Assembly (NCBI RefSeq): GCF_004005845.1 | Contig: NZ_SADE01000004.1 | Span: 310,001 to 374,000, forward strand | Source of the DNA: Hwanghaeella grinnelliae | Lineage (GTDB): Bacteria; Pseudomonadota; Alphaproteobacteria; UBA8366; Aestuariispiraceae | Reading direction: 5' to 3' | Length of the DNA: 64,000 nucleotides | Shown: piece after piece, positions 8,995 to 18,437 of the stretch | How positions within the stretch are numbered: the stretch's first letter is position 1 | How the letters are laid out: each line of letters starts with the position of its first letter | The notes under the pieces: generated by a model | Databases searched by the model: none | Seen by the model: only the letters and a program-made list of their open reading frames with translations | What the model was told of the DNA's origin: nothing | Made by a program: the position numbers and the translations under genes

Positions 8995-9672
8995 ATGACG
9001 AAACTTGTATTGGTCAGCCATGCCCTATGCCCCTACGTGCAGCGGGCGGCGATATCGCTTGTTGAGAAGGGGGTGGCTTTCGACAGGCGTGATGTGGACC
9101 TGGCGAACAAACCCGATTGGTTCCTGGAAATATCGCCATTGGGGAAAACGCCGGTTCTGACAGTGGCGGGCGAGGCGATTTTCGAATCCTCTGCGATCCT
9201 GGAGTATCTTGAAGACACCCTGGCGCCGTCACTGCATCCGGATGATCCGGTGCTCAAGGCACGGCATCGCGGTTGGATAGAGGTGGGAAGCGCGGTCCTG
9301 AACGATATCGCGGGCCTATACGGCGCGAAGGATCGCCAGGGCTTCGATGCCAAGGCAGCGGCGCTCAAGGCAAAGTTTGCCCGTGTGGAGGCGGCCTTGG
9401 GCGAGGGACCGTATTTTTCAGGTGCGGATTTCAGTTTGGTCGACGCGGTCTTTGCGCCGGCATTCCGATATTTCGATACCTTCGATCATATCGGGGATTT
9501 CGGCATTCTCGCGGATTTGCCGAAAACGATGGCGTGGCGAAAGGCGCTCGGCCGAAGGCCCTCGGTGATAGCCGCCATCGATAGCGGCTATCCCCAAAGG
9601 TTGCATGATTTTCTGCTGCGCCGAAACAGCTTCATCAGTGAGCTGATATCGGAACAGTCGCTGCGCGTTTAG
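8995..9672 (+). CDS. Glutathione S-transferase family protein
   Basis: 225 aa. N-terminal thioredoxin-fold domain (about 1-77) with CPYVQR at 12-17, giving Cys12 at the position used by omega/beta-type enzymes, cis-Pro in KTPVL and the ESSAILEYLE glutathione site; helical C-terminal domain follows. The start ATG at 8995 has a GAGAGGA Shine-Dalgarno 8-14 nt upstream; an earlier in-frame ATG at 8956 falls inside the operator and is unlikely. Divergent from a MarR regulator and probably induced by an electrophile. The stop overlaps that of the convergent coxG gene. Confidence 0.9.
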   Translation: MTKLVLVSHALCPYVQRAAISLVEKGVAFDRRDVDLANKPDWFLEISPLGKTPVLTVAGEAIFESSAILEYLEDTLAPSLHPDDPVLKARHRGWIEVGSAVLNDIAGLYGAKDRQGFDAKAAALKAKFARVEAALGEGPYFSGADFSLVDAVFAPAFRYFDTFDHIGDFGILADLPKTMAWRKALGRRPSVIAAIDSGYPQRLHDFLLRRNSFISELISEQSLRV

Positions 9673-10442
9673 CTGTTGAAGCTATAGATCAACAGGCCGG
9701 CGGCCACGATGACCGCAAGCACCCAGATAACCGGGCTCAAACCTTTGCGCTTTGCCGAGGTTTCATTGACGGCTTCCGTCGCGGCCTTGGCGGCGGCGGC
9801 CTTCACATCCGTGTCGCTCGCGGGCGCCGGGGCTTCTGCCTGTTTCGCCGCCGGCTCGGCCGCAGGAGCTTCTACGGGGGCTTCGACGGGGGCTGCAGGC
9901 GCTGGTTCTTCAACGGGCGCAGGCGTCGGGGAGGGGGCGGCCGCGGCGGTTGCAGCAGCTTCCGTGTCGGCGGCGGCCGGCGCGCTGCCTGCATCGCCTG
10001 CACGCGCCATGACTTCTTCGTTGAATTTCGAGAAGAATTCGCCCGCCATCTTCTTCGCGGTTGAGTCGATCAGGCGGGAGCCGATCTGCGCCAGCTTGCC
10101 CCCGACATTCGCGTCGACTTCATAGCTGAGCACGGTTTCATCGCCGTCTTCCGCCAGCGAGACAACGGCCCCGCCTTTCGCGAAACCAGCGGCGCCACCC
10201 TTGCCTTCGCCGGAAATCTTATAGCCTTTCGGCGGATCGATATCGGTGAGCGACACCTCGCCCGCGAATTTCGCCTTCACCGGGCCGACCTTGGCCTGAA
10301 CCGTGGCGGAAAATGATGTGTCTGAGGTCTTCTCCAAGGTCTGGCAGCCCGGAATGCAGGCCTTCAGTACGTCCGGGTCGTTCAGCGCTTCCCAAACCAC
10401 CTCACGCGGGGCCGAGATTCGCTCTTCACCTTTCATATCCAT
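9669..10442 (-). CDS. coxG: CoxG-like SRPBCC protein with C-terminal membrane anchor
   Basis: 257 aa. Residues 1-150 form a carbon-monoxide-dehydrogenase subunit G (SRPBCC/START) domain beginning MDMKGEERISAPREVVWEAL and including KACIPGCQTLE. Next is a Pro/Ala/Glu-rich flexible linker (about 155-215), then a basic patch and one transmembrane helix (about 234-255). CoxG proteins recruit or mature CO-dehydrogenase-type enzymes at the membrane, which makes a link to the cox operon 6 kb away plausible although they are not co-transcribed. An in-frame ATG two codons later is an alternative start. Confidence 0.88.
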   Translation of the reverse strand: MDMKGEERISAPREVVWEALNDPDVLKACIPGCQTLEKTSDTSFSATVQAKVGPVKAKFAGEVSLTDIDPPKGYKISGEGKGGAAGFAKGGAVVSLAEDGDETVLSYEVDANVGGKLAQIGSRLIDSTAKKMAGEFFSKFNEEVMARAGDAGSAPAAADTEAAATAAAAPSPTPAPVEEPAPAAPVEAPVEAPAAEPAAKQAEAPAPASDTDVKAAAAKAATEAVNETSAKRKGLSPVIWVLAVIVAAGLLIYSFNS

Positions 10443-10650
10443 GGTGATCGTCCTTTACTTCTCTCTCGCGCGGCACATGCGATTTGAACATATGCGGATT
10501 TAATACGCGCCGATTAATCCTTTACGGCCAAAGCCCGGTGGGCGCTTGGCGCGGAACATGTCGAGGCTTTGCGCCCATTGTCTGCGGAATTGAATTAGGA
10601 TGCCGCGCCAATATCCGCAAGCCCGGCAAAAGGACTAAGACTGTTGCCGC

Positions 10651-11037
10651 CTAGCCACCGAGCAACTGTCCCAAAATTCGGCTTGGAAGAAAAGTGAAGG
10701 CGAAAGCGATAACCAAGCCGATCCCGGCGCCGGTCATCCACCCCCGGTGTGATGACAGGTTTCCGCGCCGGATCGCTACCAATCCGAAGAAGAGGGAAAC
10801 CAGCGTATAGGCGGAAAGACCGTGAATCCAACTGAGCGATCCATCCGTGCCGCGTATCCAAAAACTGCCCGCCGCGGTCAGGACCATCGCGGCGACCCAG
10901 GCACGCCCGCGCCAGACATGCCCGACAGTGCCTTTTGACGAAAGTATCTGAATCGGCAGAATCACCAACGCCGTCGTTGCGGCGGCCAGATGAAACAGGA
11001 TCGCCGGCGGCGCCGTCAGCAGCGGTTCGAAATTCAC
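10651..11037 (-). CDS. DUF2306-like small membrane protein
   Basis: 128 aa with four predicted membrane helices (about 13-33, 44-62, 70-88, 100-121). It carries the pattern H..GR.WV..M....SFWI (GHVWRGRAWVAAMVLTAAG) and HRGWMTG, as in DUF2306 membrane proteins. The start is GTG with an AGGA Shine-Dalgarno (GGAAGGAAAGGACCGAC). Function unknown. Stand-alone gene on the minus strand. Confidence 0.75.
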   Translation of the reverse strand: MNFEPLLTAPPAILFHLAAATTALVILPIQILSSKGTVGHVWRGRAWVAAMVLTAAGSFWIRGTDGSLSWIHGLSAYTLVSLFFGLVAIRRGNLSSHRGWMTGAGIGLVIAFAFTFLPSRILGQLLGG

Positions 11038-11166
11038 GTCGGTCCTTTCCTTCCGCTCTGCTGCGGGGCGCTGTATATATGGCTATATGCGGCGGTCCGG
11101 TGAAGAATCTGGCAAGGTCGGCTTCATTGTTGGATTTACGGTCCAGCGCATACAGGAAAGGCAAGG

Positions 11167-11691
11167 ATGACCGCAACTGTTGTCGAATCCACGATCGACG
11201 TTGCGCTTTGGTTCATGGATCAGGCGCGGCGGGAAGACGACTACCTGCAGCCGCAGAAACTGCAGCGGCTGATCTATATCGCCCAGGGTTCCTACGCCGC
11301 GACCCATCACGGGCGGATGTTGATGCCGGCACTTTTCGTCGCCGGGGAAACCGGGCCGCAGGACCCGAACATTTTCCGTCTGTTCGAACATGGCCGGCCG
11401 ACCAATTTGGGAGAGGCCAAAATCCCGGCGGAGACGCTGCATTTCCTGGATATGATATGGCGGCGCTACGGCCATCATTCTTCGGATTACCTGAACCAAC
11501 AAATCAAGCATCACGACATTTATGTGCGCGCGCTGAAAAAAGGATTGGGGGAGGAGATACCCTTTCCCGCCATTGTCCGTTTCTTCACCAGGAAGGAACG
11601 ACCCAGCGTCAAAAAGGTGAAAACGGCGGATGGCCGCGTCCTTGAAAAATGGACGCCGACCGCGGCCCCGGGCCAGACCAAGCCGGAATAA
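11167..11691 (+). CDS. Panacea (DUF4065/SocA-like) domain protein, orphan
   Basis: 174 aa. The N-terminal 130 residues resemble the Panacea/DUF4065 domain (phage GepA, Caulobacter SocA): LQPQKLQRLIYIAQGSYAATH is characteristic. Panacea proteins commonly serve as antitoxins or proteolytic adaptors. No toxin-like small ORF lies beside this one; the neighbours are a membrane protein and a nitroreductase. The C-terminal 30 residues are basic and probably disordered. A role as an orphan adaptor or antitoxin is inference. Confidence 0.7.
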   Translation: MTATVVESTIDVALWFMDQARREDDYLQPQKLQRLIYIAQGSYAATHHGRMLMPALFVAGETGPQDPNIFRLFEHGRPTNLGEAKIPAETLHFLDMIWRRYGHHSSDYLNQQIKHHDIYVRALKKGLGEEIPFPAIVRFFTRKERPSVKKVKTADGRVLEKWTPTAAPGQTKPE

Positions 11692-11909
11692 GATGCATCA
11701 CCGTGCGTTGCGGGGTTTAGGTCATTGCCAGGTCTGACGCTCGCAAACGGACCGAACTTTCCGAAGGGTTTGAAGTTCAGGTGCCGTTGCGATCATATTG
11801 CCGGCAATCTCCGTTTCGGCGAGTTTTCTTAATTGGTTTGGCTTGGTCCGGTCCTGATCCTGACCATCGCTATTTCCATCTTCATCTTCTTTGTTTGGGG
11901 TTTTGGGAC

Positions 11910-12749
11910 ATGACAGATTTTGACACCGCTTGGCGCGAGCGCTTCGGCGACGGCGTCGAACATGGCGCGGGACCGTCGGGACAGGAATGGAGCCGGATTG
12001 AGGGCTTCCTGACCCATCGATCCTGCCGGCGGTTTGCCGACCGGCCGGTGGACGAGGCTTTGCTGGAGGCGCTGCTCGCCTGCGCGCAATCTGCCCCCTC
12101 CAAATCCGACCTGCAGCAGTATTCCATCGTCGTGATCGATGATCCTGCCCTGCGCGGCGCCATGCAGACATGGGCGTCCTTCGACGAGTGGATCGCCAAG
12201 GCCCCGTATTTCCTGGTTTTCTGCGGCGATCTTCGCCGTCAGCGGCGTATCGCGGAAATGCGGGGGTACGACCATCGCAACGACAACCTGGACACCTTCA
12301 TGAATACGGCCGTTGATGCCGGCATCGCGCTGGCGACCTTCGTCGCGGCGGCGGAAGCGGCGGGGCTCGGCTGTTGCCCGATCAGCGTGGTCCGAAACCA
12401 TATTGGCGAGGCGTGCGATTTGCTGGGCCTGCCCGACGGCGTGTATCCCGTGGCGGGCCTTGCCCTGGGCTGGCCGGAACAGACCGCCGGGGTCAGTATG
12501 CGCCTGCCGCCCGGTGCGGTCGTTCATCGCAACCGCTATCGTGACGACGACTTGCCCGCCCTTGTGGCCGAGTACGATACGGCCCGACACGCGGTTCAGC
12601 CCATCGCGCCGCATAAACAACGCCATCCGGATAAATACGGCGTTGCGGAGGTCTGTCACTGGTCCGAGAACACGGCGCGGCAGATGTCGGTGCCGGAACG
12701 CGCCGGATTCGCGGACTTCCTGCGAAAACGGGGATTTTCGCTAAGCTAG
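11910..12749 (+). CDS. Nitroreductase-family FMN oxidoreductase
   Basis: 279 aa. The FMN-binding start HRSCRRFADRPV (36-47), QSAPSKSDLQQY and the GLGCCPISVVRN phosphate-binding region are standard nitroreductase features; the length fits the NfsA/FRP-like group. It should reduce nitro compounds, quinones or flavins with NAD(P)H. ATG 11910 was chosen because it gives the usual N-terminus; the upstream frame is not protein-like. Ends 111 nt before the ABC exporter gene. Confidence 0.88.
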   Translation: MTDFDTAWRERFGDGVEHGAGPSGQEWSRIEGFLTHRSCRRFADRPVDEALLEALLACAQSAPSKSDLQQYSIVVIDDPALRGAMQTWASFDEWIAKAPYFLVFCGDLRRQRRIAEMRGYDHRNDNLDTFMNTAVDAGIALATFVAAAEAAGLGCCPISVVRNHIGEACDLLGLPDGVYPVAGLALGWPEQTAGVSMRLPPGAVVHRNRYRDDDLPALVAEYDTARHAVQPIAPHKQRHPDKYGVAEVCHWSENTARQMSVPERAGFADFLRKRGFSLS

Positions 12750-12860
12750 AGGTCGCCGCTCTCTGCAACGGGCACGCTGCGATAGTTGGCCGATTGCAGG
12801 GGTATATGTTGCCGATGCGGGGTGCCGGCTCTATGTCACGGGGACCGCGAAAGGATTCCG

Positions 12861-14678
12861 ATGAGCGACACTCTCCGCCGGCAAGGGAAAACAATCAAAA
12901 GCCTGCTGCCCTATTTGTGGCCGCGGGACAGTACCGAAATTCGCGTCCGCGTGGTTCTGGCCATGGCGGCGCTTACCCTGGCGAAAATCGCGAATGTGTG
13001 GGTACCGCTGTTCTACAAGGACGCGGTGGATGCTCTCTCCGGGCCAGGTGCCGGGACTGAGGCCGGGGCCGGTGCGGCGGCGGCTGCGGGCGTGATGGCG
13101 ATTCCGGTCGGGTTATTGTTGGCCTATGGCGGTGCGCGTGTCCTGTCCGTCGTGTTTCAGGAATTGCGCGAGTTTCTGTTCGTCAATGTCGCCCAGCGGG
13201 CGATCCGCCAGGTCGCGTTGGTCACCTTCCGGCATCTGCACAGCCTTTCCCTACGCTTCCATTTGGACAGGCAGACCGGCGGCCTCAGCCGTGTGATCGA
13301 ACGCGGTGTGAAGGGTATCGAATTCGTCCTTTCCTTCATGCTGTTCAACATCATCCCGACCTTGGTCGAGATTTTGATGGTCTGCGGCGTGCTTTGGGGA
13401 TTGTTCGACTTCTGGTTTGCATCGATCACCTTGCTGACGATCACCGCCTATATCGCCTTCACCATGGCAATTACCGAATGGCGGCTGAAATTCCGGCGCC
13501 ATATGAACGAGTCGGATACCGAGGCGAATACAAAGGCTATCGACAGCCTGTTGAACTTTGAAACGGTGAAGTATTTCGGGGCGGAAGCGCATGAAGCCGC
13601 CCGCTACGATACCTCCCTGCAGCGCTATGAGCGCGCGGCGGTTCGCTCCATTGCCAGCCTGTCCGTCGTCAATGTGGGGCAGGGCGCGATCATCGCGACG
13701 GGGCTGGTCGCGGTGATGTATATGGCCGCGGCGGGGATGGTCGACGGCAGCATGACCATCGGCGATTTCGTGCTGGTGAACACCTACTTGATCCAGCTTT
13801 ACCTGCCGCTGAACTTCCTGGGGTTCGTGTATCGCCAGATCCGCCAATCCCTGACCGATATGGAAGATATGTTCTCCATGCTCGACGTGCCGGCGGAGAT
13901 CCGCGACGAGGACGATGCCGAAGATCTGAACGCGAAGGATGGCAAGGTCGAATTCCGCGATGTGAAATTCGGATATGACGAACGCCGGCCGATCCTGAAA
14001 GGGGTCAGCTTCACTGTCGAACCGGGCAAGACCACAGCCATCGTCGGTCCCAGCGGCGCCGGGAAGTCGACCATCAGCCGGCTATTGTTCCGGTTCTACG
14101 ACGTGAACGAAGGCGCCGTCTTGATCGATGGCAAGGACCTGCGGTCGGTAAAGCAGCATGGTGTACGGGAAGCGCTTGGCATCGTTCCGCAGGATACGGT
14201 GCTGTTCAACGACACGGTCCGCTACAACATCGCATACGGTCGGCCGGATGCGTCGGAAGAAGAGGTCACGCGCGCCGCTAAACTGGCCCATATCGACGAT
14301 TTCATCCGTTCCCTGCCGGACGGGTATGAAACCCGTGTCGGCGAACGGGGCTTGAAACTGTCAGGCGGTGAAAAGCAGCGCGTCGCCATCGCCCGGACGA
14401 TCCTGAAGGATCCGCCCATCCTGCTCTTCGACGAGGCGACCTCAGCCCTCGATACGGCGACGGAACGGGATATCCAGACCAGCATGCGCGAGGTCTCGAA
14501 AGGGCGAACGACGCTGATCATCGCCCACCGCTTGTCGACCGTGGTCGACGCGGACGAGATCATTGTGCTCCGCGCCGGTGAAATCGTGGAACGCGGGACG
14601 CATGCGGATCTGTTGGCCGAAAAGGGCGTCTACGCGGAAATGTGGGCCCGTCAGCAAAGCGGGGATGCCGACGACTAG
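12861..14678 (+). CDS. Atm1/HMT-type ABC exporter (fused permease-ATPase)
   Basis: 605 aa. The transmembrane domain covers residues 30-330, with the Atm1-type cytoplasmic sequence NFETVKYFGAEAHE (about 232-245). The ATPase domain has Walker A GPSGAGKST (396-404), Q-loop VPQDT, signature LSGGEKQR, Walker B ILLFDEATSALD and switch IIAHRLST. Close relatives export glutathione-linked metals, polysulfides or Fe-S precursors, and in bacteria protect against heavy metals. Acts as a homodimer in the inner membrane. The start has a weak ribosome-binding site (aaaggattccg). Confidence 0.92.
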   Translation: MSDTLRRQGKTIKSLLPYLWPRDSTEIRVRVVLAMAALTLAKIANVWVPLFYKDAVDALSGPGAGTEAGAGAAAAAGVMAIPVGLLLAYGGARVLSVVFQELREFLFVNVAQRAIRQVALVTFRHLHSLSLRFHLDRQTGGLSRVIERGVKGIEFVLSFMLFNIIPTLVEILMVCGVLWGLFDFWFASITLLTITAYIAFTMAITEWRLKFRRHMNESDTEANTKAIDSLLNFETVKYFGAEAHEAARYDTSLQRYERAAVRSIASLSVVNVGQGAIIATGLVAVMYMAAAGMVDGSMTIGDFVLVNTYLIQLYLPLNFLGFVYRQIRQSLTDMEDMFSMLDVPAEIRDEDDAEDLNAKDGKVEFRDVKFGYDERRPILKGVSFTVEPGKTTAIVGPSGAGKSTISRLLFRFYDVNEGAVLIDGKDLRSVKQHGVREALGIVPQDTVLFNDTVRYNIAYGRPDASEEEVTRAAKLAHIDDFIRSLPDGYETRVGERGLKLSGGEKQRVAIARTILKDPPILLFDEATSALDTATERDIQTSMREVSKGRTTLIIAHRLSTVVDADEIIVLRAGEIVERGTHADLLAEKGVYAEMWARQQSGDADD

Positions 14679-14713
14679 CATTTGTGGGTTCACAGTCACA
14701 GGAAACCGGTGAC

Positions 14714-16996
14714 TTACCCCGGCCACAGGAAATGCGTGATGAAACGGGACAGGCCTGTGCCCCTGCGCGACTGCTTGTCCACATCCATGACCAGAACGCC
14801 CGCACCCTCTTTCCGGACATAGGCCGTGCTCAGATAAATGTCGGGCAGGGCAAGACTGGAATCGACATGGAAACGAACGTCGCGCTGCCAGGCGACCAAT
14901 CGTTCCGGCGGCATGCTGACTTCCGTTTCGGGGTCGTTCCCGGTTTTCGGTCTGCCCCCGGTCACAAGCACGACGCGGCCCGGCCCGGTCGCGGTGGAAA
15001 ACACGTATTTGCCCAGTTGCAGGGTGGAAATCCTGGCGCTGATCAGGGTCGACAGTTTCACCGACCCTGACATGCCGACGAAATTGGTGAAGTCGAAGAC
15101 GATGGTTTCGCCTTCCGCCAATCTCCATTCCACGAAGGTCTTGCTGCCGGTTACGGTGAAATACAGCCCCTGGGGCCGGGGCGCGGCCTCTTTCGGAACA
15201 AGGTCGAAACGGTTCATCGACATCGACCGGTGCAGCAGACGTGCGATCGGCGCCCCTGTGGGCTGCGGCACCGTGAAACGCGGTGGCATGCCGTGCGGCT
15301 GGAACCGGCGGGAAAAGTAATAGGTCCCTTCCGCCCCTTCGCTCAACGCGTAGTCCTGCCCGGTGATACGGACGGATCCGTGCGGCATATGCGCGGCTTC
15401 GTCCGGGTCGCCCAAGGTCAGGAAGGCCCCGGCATCGCTGGCGAAGGCCACGCGCCCGTAGACATAAAGAAAGCTTTTGATGCACAGGAAGGTGAACAGA
15501 ATATGGGCGAACATGTGCAGCGCGTTCAGGGTGGAAAACACCCACCAGACGGAAATCTGGGTGGCGCGGTTCGCCTCCTCGAACAAAGGCGAGACTTCCT
15601 CACGCAGTTGCTTGACGCCGTCGCCGATCTTGCCTGACGTTTCCTTGATCTGCGGTTCAATATGCTCGTCGATCTTCCGGGCAAGCTTATCCCGGGCGCT
15701 GTTTCGAATATAGGCATAGGCGCTGTTGATCTGGCCCTGCATCTGTTTGACCGACCAGTTCTTGATGCCGGATCCGAGGCCTGAAAAGTTCGGGGCCTTC
15801 ATCGGCAGGCGGTTGGTGAGCACCTCGTTATACTGTTTCTTGAATTCGTCGGAGAGGCGGTCGACGGGCAAGTCCCGGACCTCGCTCTCGAAGGCTTTCG
15901 TCTTGGCGATCCATTCCTTCTGTTTGCAGTCGTAGAAGCGGTAGATCGAATACATCGTGTTCCGGCGCAGATCTGTGCCTTTTTCGCGCAAGGCGGCGAT
16001 CGTCGTCGGCCGGTCCTGCTCCTGTTGGATCAGGGCGGCGATTGCCTCGCGCTCCGCGGCGGTCGCGCGACTGCCCCGCGTGACGGCATTTCGGGCCTCG
16101 CCGAACAGCCGCAGCAGATAGGCGGCGCTGCCCTCAAGATAGGCGCAATTCGCGGTCGCCGTCTCATCATGCGGGTGGACCAGCATGGCGCGTTGCTCAT
16201 AGGCTGCATCCCGGATCGCGGCGTTCAACACGGCGGTGATGGCGAAATAGGGGACGGCGAAGACCAGGATCGGAATCCAGAGCAGGGCCGTATGGCCAAA
16301 GGCGTTCAGGCCGCGCCGCCATCCCAGCAGCTTGACGAAGTATCCGTTCTGAACGACCGCATGAATTACCAACCGCGCCAGGGCGACGCTCATGCCGAAG
16401 ACGATCAGGGGTAGCAATTGGCGCAGGGCGTCCAGCGTCTCGTAGCCCGAGGCCTGGGCCAGAACAGAGGTCAACAGCGCCGAGGTGAAGCAGTACAGCA
16501 GAAAGGAGGCGGAGAAGATCTTGCCTCTGAACACGATCCAGACGAACGAGACCTTCACCGCGATCATCGGCAGGTCCGCGATGGTTTCGCGCAGGGCGCC
16601 AAACTCGATCAGGCCGAAATCCGCGGCCAGATCCAGCAAGGTGACATGGGCCGCGATCATGCCGATGAACAACCAGCCCCAGGCTCGCCGCCACAGGCAG
16701 CGCAGGATTGCGGGAATGTAGCCGGTGAAGAAGAAGGCCGCGATCGCGTTGACCTGATAGGCCGTTCGCTCGGCCACGGCCTCTGCGGCTTCCGCACCGC
16801 TTGCCGCTTGCGCGACGATCTCGAAGACTTGCGGCTGGGCGACCTCGGGCACGAAATCGAACAGCGAAAAATAGGTGATGAAAGGATACATCGCGACCAG
16901 GGCGGCATATTGCCCGGCGCCCGAATAGGTGCCGCCGCCGATCCGCAGGCGGTCGGCCAGTTTGGTCAGGGGCGGTGCGGTCTTCGATGCGCTCAT
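14714..16996 (-). CDS. Large uncharacterised membrane protein with C-terminal AIM24-like beta domain
   Basis: 760 aa; family not recognised with certainty. The N-terminal half (about 25-290) has six or more membrane helices. Residues about 290-480 are hydrophilic and helical with coiled-coil character (KIGDGVKQLREEVSPLFEEAN). Another hydrophobic pair lies near 490-530. The last 200 residues are beta-rich and include FVGMSGSVKLST and FSTATGPGRVVLV, which resemble the AIM24/TspA-type beta-roll fold; this is inference from pattern only. Start ATG 16996 begins MSASKTAPPLTKLADRL. It is monocistronic and convergent with the ABC exporter. Confidence 0.65.
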   Translation of the reverse strand: MSASKTAPPLTKLADRLRIGGGTYSGAGQYAALVAMYPFITYFSLFDFVPEVAQPQVFEIVAQAASGAEAAEAVAERTAYQVNAIAAFFFTGYIPAILRCLWRRAWGWLFIGMIAAHVTLLDLAADFGLIEFGALRETIADLPMIAVKVSFVWIVFRGKIFSASFLLYCFTSALLTSVLAQASGYETLDALRQLLPLIVFGMSVALARLVIHAVVQNGYFVKLLGWRRGLNAFGHTALLWIPILVFAVPYFAITAVLNAAIRDAAYEQRAMLVHPHDETATANCAYLEGSAAYLLRLFGEARNAVTRGSRATAAEREAIAALIQQEQDRPTTIAALREKGTDLRRNTMYSIYRFYDCKQKEWIAKTKAFESEVRDLPVDRLSDEFKKQYNEVLTNRLPMKAPNFSGLGSGIKNWSVKQMQGQINSAYAYIRNSARDKLARKIDEHIEPQIKETSGKIGDGVKQLREEVSPLFEEANRATQISVWWVFSTLNALHMFAHILFTFLCIKSFLYVYGRVAFASDAGAFLTLGDPDEAAHMPHGSVRITGQDYALSEGAEGTYYFSRRFQPHGMPPRFTVPQPTGAPIARLLHRSMSMNRFDLVPKEAAPRPQGLYFTVTGSKTFVEWRLAEGETIVFDFTNFVGMSGSVKLSTLISARISTLQLGKYVFSTATGPGRVVLVTGGRPKTGNDPETEVSMPPERLVAWQRDVRFHVDSSLALPDIYLSTAYVRKEGAGVLVMDVDKQSRRGTGLSRFITHFLWPG

Positions 16997-17250
16997 CCAA
17001 CACCCAGTCGGCCCGCGCAGTGCCGGGCCGTTTTGCCGAGAGAGTAGACGGTAGCACCGTAGGCATGGGGAATGCGCGGTGTCCAGGCTGTGGCGAAGTG
17101 ATTGGCGCAAGATGCTGTTTCATTGACAGGATCGGCCGGGACGCACCGTATTAGGAGCGCGTCATTCGGAGTTGTCCGGGCGGCAGCTTCATTTGTAGTT
17201 TTTGTCGGTCTGAAACGGCCCGGTTACGTAACGTTTTTTCGAGGAACCCT

Positions 17251-18360
17251 TTGCTGACACGGCCGCACTATATCTCCAGCGATATCTATCGGTCCTCTCA
17301 TCTTGGGCGGGGGCACCCCCTATCCATTCCGAGGGTCTCGGTGGTTACGGATCTGATACGCGCTTTGGGCTGGATGGACCCGAAAGTGTATCACGATGCG
17401 CCGATGGCGACGGTCGCCCAGCTCGCCCGGTTCCACGACAGGACCTATATCGAAACCGTCCGACGGGCGGAGGCCGATGGGCGCCTGCCGGACGATCTGA
17501 AGCGCCGCTACCATATCGGTATCAACGGCAATCCGATCTATCGGGAAGTGTTTCGCAGACCGGCGACGACGGCCGGCGCATCGGTTTATGCCGCCGGGCT
17601 TTTGAAACAGGGCGGCGTCGTCCACAGCCCCGCCGGCGGTACCCATCACGGGCGCCGCGACCAGGCCAGCGGCTTTTGTTTCTTCAACGACCCCGTCCTG
17701 GGAATTCTCGCCATGTTGGATCAGGGGCTGGAGAGGATCGCCTATGTCGATCTGGACGCCCATCACGGCGATGGCGTGCAGGATGCCTTCCATGACGACG
17801 ACAGGGTCATGACGATTTCCATTCACGAAGCCGGCCGCTGGCCTTATTCCGGCGCGGTTGACGACAGGGCGGGGGGCATGGCGCGCAACCTGCCCGTCCT
17901 GCCCGGATTCAACGATGACGAGCACGCCTTCCTGATGGAAAACGCGGTGCTGCCCCTGTTGGATTGGTTCGAACCGCAAGCCCTGGTCATTCAAGGCGGT
18001 TGCGATGCCTTGCAGGACGATCCCTTAAGCAAGTTGTCATTGTCCAATAATGCCTTATTGCGTGCCGTTCGGCAGATGCGGCCGATGGCGCCGCGCGTGC
18101 TGGTCCTGGGCGGGGGCGGCTACAACCCCTGGGCCGTGGCGCGATGCTGGACCGGGTATTGGGGCCTTCTGAATGGATTCGATGTCCGCGCAACGCTACC
18201 GGAGGTCGCGAGAGCAGTTCTCGAAAGTCTCACATGGCGCAGAAAACAGGGAAAAAACCCGCCGGCGCATTGGTTTATCCAGTTGCATGACATGCCCAAT
18301 CATGGCCCCATAAGGGACGAGACCCGCAGTCTGGCAGGACAGATTCTGGCCGGTCTTTGA
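17251..18360 (+). CDS. Histone-deacetylase-family (AcuC/APAH-like) zinc amidohydrolase
   Basis: 369 aa. The active-site pair His132-His133 lies in GGTHHGRRDQ, zinc ligands Asp169 and His171 in DLDAHHGDG and Asp252 in GGCDALQDDP, and the catalytic Tyr291 in GGGGYN. All key residues of the class I/II deacetylase fold are present. Bacterial members deacetylate acetyl-CoA synthetase (AcuC) or acetylpolyamines; the substrate here is not evident from context. Start TTG at 17251 preceded by GAGGA 6-10 nt upstream. Confidence 0.9.
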   Translation: MLTRPHYISSDIYRSSHLGRGHPLSIPRVSVVTDLIRALGWMDPKVYHDAPMATVAQLARFHDRTYIETVRRAEADGRLPDDLKRRYHIGINGNPIYREVFRRPATTAGASVYAAGLLKQGGVVHSPAGGTHHGRRDQASGFCFFNDPVLGILAMLDQGLERIAYVDLDAHHGDGVQDAFHDDDRVMTISIHEAGRWPYSGAVDDRAGGMARNLPVLPGFNDDEHAFLMENAVLPLLDWFEPQALVIQGGCDALQDDPLSKLSLSNNALLRAVRQMRPMAPRVLVLGGGGYNPWAVARCWTGYWGLLNGFDVRATLPEVARAVLESLTWRRKQGKNPPAHWFIQLHDMPNHGPIRDETRSLAGQILAGL

Positions 18361-18437
18361 CGGAGCTCTGCAGCGATGAGAAAGGCCGGAAAATAAACGG
18401 TCGATCCGTTTCGGGTTGGCAGGGAACGGGAGTGTAA

